A stretch of DNA of 64,000 bases from Mycobacterium sp. ACS1612 (lineage in GTDB: Bacteria; Actinomycetota; Actinomycetes; Mycobacteriales; Mycobacteriaceae), in NCBI RefSeq assembly GCF_001667505.1, contig NZ_LZHZ01000022.1, positions 150,628-214,627 of the forward strand, read 5' to 3'. This document shows, piece by piece, positions 62,458-64,000 of this stretch. Every line of letters begins with the position of its first letter. The first letter of the stretch is position 1. A model generated the notes under the pieces. It was not told the origin of the DNA and searched no databases. It worked only from the letters and a program-made list of their open reading frames with translations. Position numbers and translations under genes: made by a program.

Positions 62458-63864
62458 TCATGACTGGATTCTGGCCCAGGGCCGCGCCTCCTCGAGCTCA
62501 TATGCCAGTTCCAGCAGCCGGGATTCTCCGCCCCAAACCGTCGACAGCATCATGCCGACGGGCATGCCCGACGCGGATTCGCCGAGCGGCAGCGAGATCG
62601 CGGGATCGCCGGTGGCGTTCTGCAACGGGGTGAACGCCACCCATTCCAGAAGCCGGTCCATGATCTGGTCGTAGTCGGCGGTGGGGTCGAGGTAGCCGAC
62701 GGGCGGGGTGTCCTCGGCCAGCGTCGGCATCAGCACCACGTCGAACTCGCCGGACAGCCGCTGGGTGAGCCGACGGGACCGAGCCAACCGCGCGATCGCC
62801 AACGGAACCTTGTGCAGATTCCTGGCCGCCAGGCGGTCCAGGCCGAGCGTCAGGTTGTCCAGCTTGCTGCGGTCGAAGCTGGGGCCGAACATCCGCCGTC
62901 CGCCTCGGACAATGGAGAACGCCAGAAACGCCCAGTACGTGAGGAATTCGTCCTTGAAGCGGTCAGGTACCGGGTTGTCGATCTCGGTGAGAGTGTGCCC
63001 GAGTTCCTCCAGCAGCGACGCCGTCTTCAACGTCAGTTCGCGTATCTCGGGACTGGCGTCTCGCACAATCGATTTCGTGCAGAACGCGATGCGCAGCCGC
63101 TGCGTGCCAGGTCCGGTAATATCGCCGATCGCAGGCAACTTGGGGTTGCGATAGATGCGTTCGGCCTCGCGCAGGAATGCCGCGGTGTCGCGCACCGAGC
63201 GGGTCACCACCCCGTTCGCGACGAGGTGCAGCGGCATCTTGGCGGTCTCCTTGTCCAGCGGCAGCCGCCCGCGTGTCGGTTTGAGGCCAACTAATCCGTT
63301 GCAGGACGCCGGGATTCGGATGGAGCCGCCGCCGTCGTTCGCGTGCGCCATCGGCACCACGCCCGCCGCCACGAACGCCGCCGATCCCGACGACGAGGCG
63401 CCGGCGGTGCGCTCCGGGTTCCACGGATTGCGCACCGGACCGATGCGCGGATGCTCGGCGGCCCCACTGAAGCCGAACTCCGACATCTGCGTCTTACCCA
63501 GCGGGACAAGGCCGGTGCCCAGGAACAGCTTCGCCCATGCACCGTTTGCGGGCAGCGGGCGCGGCTCCCAAGCGTCGGAGCCCTGCATCGTCGGCATACC
63601 CTCGACGGCCACGTTGTCCTTGATGAACGACGGCACGCCGTCGAAGTAGCCGCCGTGCGGTCGCCGCGCGTCGGCCCTGGCCCGCGCCCGGTCGTAGGCC
63701 TCGAACGCCAGCCCGTTCAAGGTCGGGTTGACGGCCTCGGTGCGGGCGATCGCGGCCTCGACCAACTCCCTGCGCGACACCTCGCCTGCCCGCAGTTTCT
63801 CGACAAGTCCGACGGCGTCATGGTCGCCAAGGGCGTCGTCGCCAAAGGCATGCATGCGATTCAT
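62458..63864 (-). CDS. Amidase (amidase signature family)
   Basis: The 468-residue hydrolase of the Ser-cisSer-Lys type has the Lys in PSFIKDNVAVEGMPTMQGS, the signature TAGASSSGSAAFVAAGVVPMAHANDGGGSIRIPASCNGLVGLKPTRGRLP with the cis-Ser and the nucleophile Ser, and a normal C-terminal region (PVGMMLSTVWGGESRLLELAYELE). It hydrolyses a carboxamide. It lies upstream of and in the same direction as the ABC operon with a 112-bp gap; whether they share a promoter is unclear. Confidence 0.93.
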   Translation of the reverse strand: MNRMHAFGDDALGDHDAVGLVEKLRAGEVSRRELVEAAIARTEAVNPTLNGLAFEAYDRARARADARRPHGGYFDGVPSFIKDNVAVEGMPTMQGSDAWEPRPLPANGAWAKLFLGTGLVPLGKTQMSEFGFSGAAEHPRIGPVRNPWNPERTAGASSSGSAAFVAAGVVPMAHANDGGGSIRIPASCNGLVGLKPTRGRLPLDKETAKMPLHLVANGVVTRSVRDTAAFLREAERIYRNPKLPAIGDITGPGTQRLRIAFCTKSIVRDASPEIRELTLKTASLLEELGHTLTEIDNPVPDRFKDEFLTYWAFLAFSIVRGGRRMFGPSFDRSKLDNLTLGLDRLAARNLHKVPLAIARLARSRRLTQRLSGEFDVVLMPTLAEDTPPVGYLDPTADYDQIMDRLLEWVAFTPLQNATGDPAISLPLGESASGMPVGMMLSTVWGGESRLLELAYELEEARPWARIQS

Positions 63865-63923
63865 GCCCAGACGGTACCAAGTCGTACCGCGCCTGTGGTC
63901 ACCGATGCAGAAGGCCCCCGGGA

Positions 63924-63947
63924 TGAAGTGGTCCCCGGAAGTTGGAC
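63924..63947. mobile_element. Possible terminal inverted repeat of an IS3-type element
   Basis: A short sequence TGAAGTG-GTCCCCGG-AAGTTGGAC resembles the ends of IS3-family elements (TG...CCCC...AGTTGGAC pointing inward to the right). Only about 50 bp of the putative element are inside the window, and no transposase is visible, so this is tentative. Confidence 0.25.
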
Positions 63948-64000
63948 CGAGAAATTTGGTTCCTTCTTCTGGGGAGTACTTTTTTGCATCCGTGTAGTTC

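Overview
The window is high-GC actinobacterial DNA that reads as a Mycobacterium/Mycolicibacterium chromosome. The strongest anchor is the minus-strand block rlmN-(DMT exporter on the other strand)-cdsA-frr-pyrH near 49.9-54.2 kb, whose order is the mycobacterial one. FadE5-like, PucR, LLM/F420-type, P450 and many TetR genes fit that assignment. No tRNA, rRNA or CRISPR array was seen.

Left edge (1-7.8 kb): a lipopeptide-type assembly line on the minus strand. A FAAL-ACP-KS-AT-ACP protein overlaps the start of an NRPS that runs off the window, and an FAD oxidoreductase lies upstream. The PKS module carries two lesions: the first catalytic His of the KS is Gln, and about 75-80 residues are missing from the AT, including its catalytic His. 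This suggests a non-elongating, pass-through module. 8-11.6 kb holds a small membrane protein, a DUF427 protein, a fadE5-like gene behind a perfect CRP-type palindrome, and a decayed NTF2-like gene.

11.7-29.7 kb is a set of aromatic-ring catabolic modules. Module 1 (PucR regulator, FAH hydrolase, VOC protein) ends in a broken flavin monooxygenase. Module 2 is a minus-strand operon of two alpha/beta hydrolases and a flavin monooxygenase, with a divergent TetR gene and an amidohydrolase; matching operator-promoters precede the operon and the amidohydrolase. Module 3 is a plus-strand operon (extradiol dioxygenase, FAH hydrolase, acyl-CoA synthetase, MhpA-like hydroxylase, P450, DoxX-like protein, truncated PPOX protein) divergent from its own TetR, with two copies of a 14-bp operator between them.

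29.8-49.4 kb looks like a second, beta-oxidation-linked catabolic locus: an acyl-CoA dehydrogenase pair, two LLM oxidoreductases, a third acyl-CoA dehydrogenase, and an overlapping eight-gene operon (NIPSNAP, P450, zinc ADH, HpcH aldolase, SDR, Baeyer-Villiger-type monooxygenase, lipase-like hydrolase, acyl-CoA dehydrogenase). Nearby are an SMP-30 lactonase, a thioesterase-like protein, a P450 with its 3Fe-4S ferredoxin, two paralogous TetR regulators, a class III CoA-transferase and an aldehyde dehydrogenase. One bipartite element, GTGACACTT-N9-TTTGTAAAG, occurs three times, each time at a promoter position of this locus. I regard this as the best candidate for an undescribed regulated pathway.

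49.3-49.9 kb holds four copies of a roughly 37-39-bp repeat, two in each orientation, bracketing a small winged-helix gene. 49.9-54.2 kb is core housekeeping. 54.2-56.4 kb has a methyltransferase divergent from a MarR gene across a 38-bp near-perfect palindrome, followed by a 2-hydroxyacid dehydrogenase. 56.4-62.3 kb is a five-gene minus-strand operon: two FtsX-type permeases, their ATPase, an APC amine/amino-acid transporter and a copper amine oxidase. An amidase follows, and the right edge has a possible IS3-type end.
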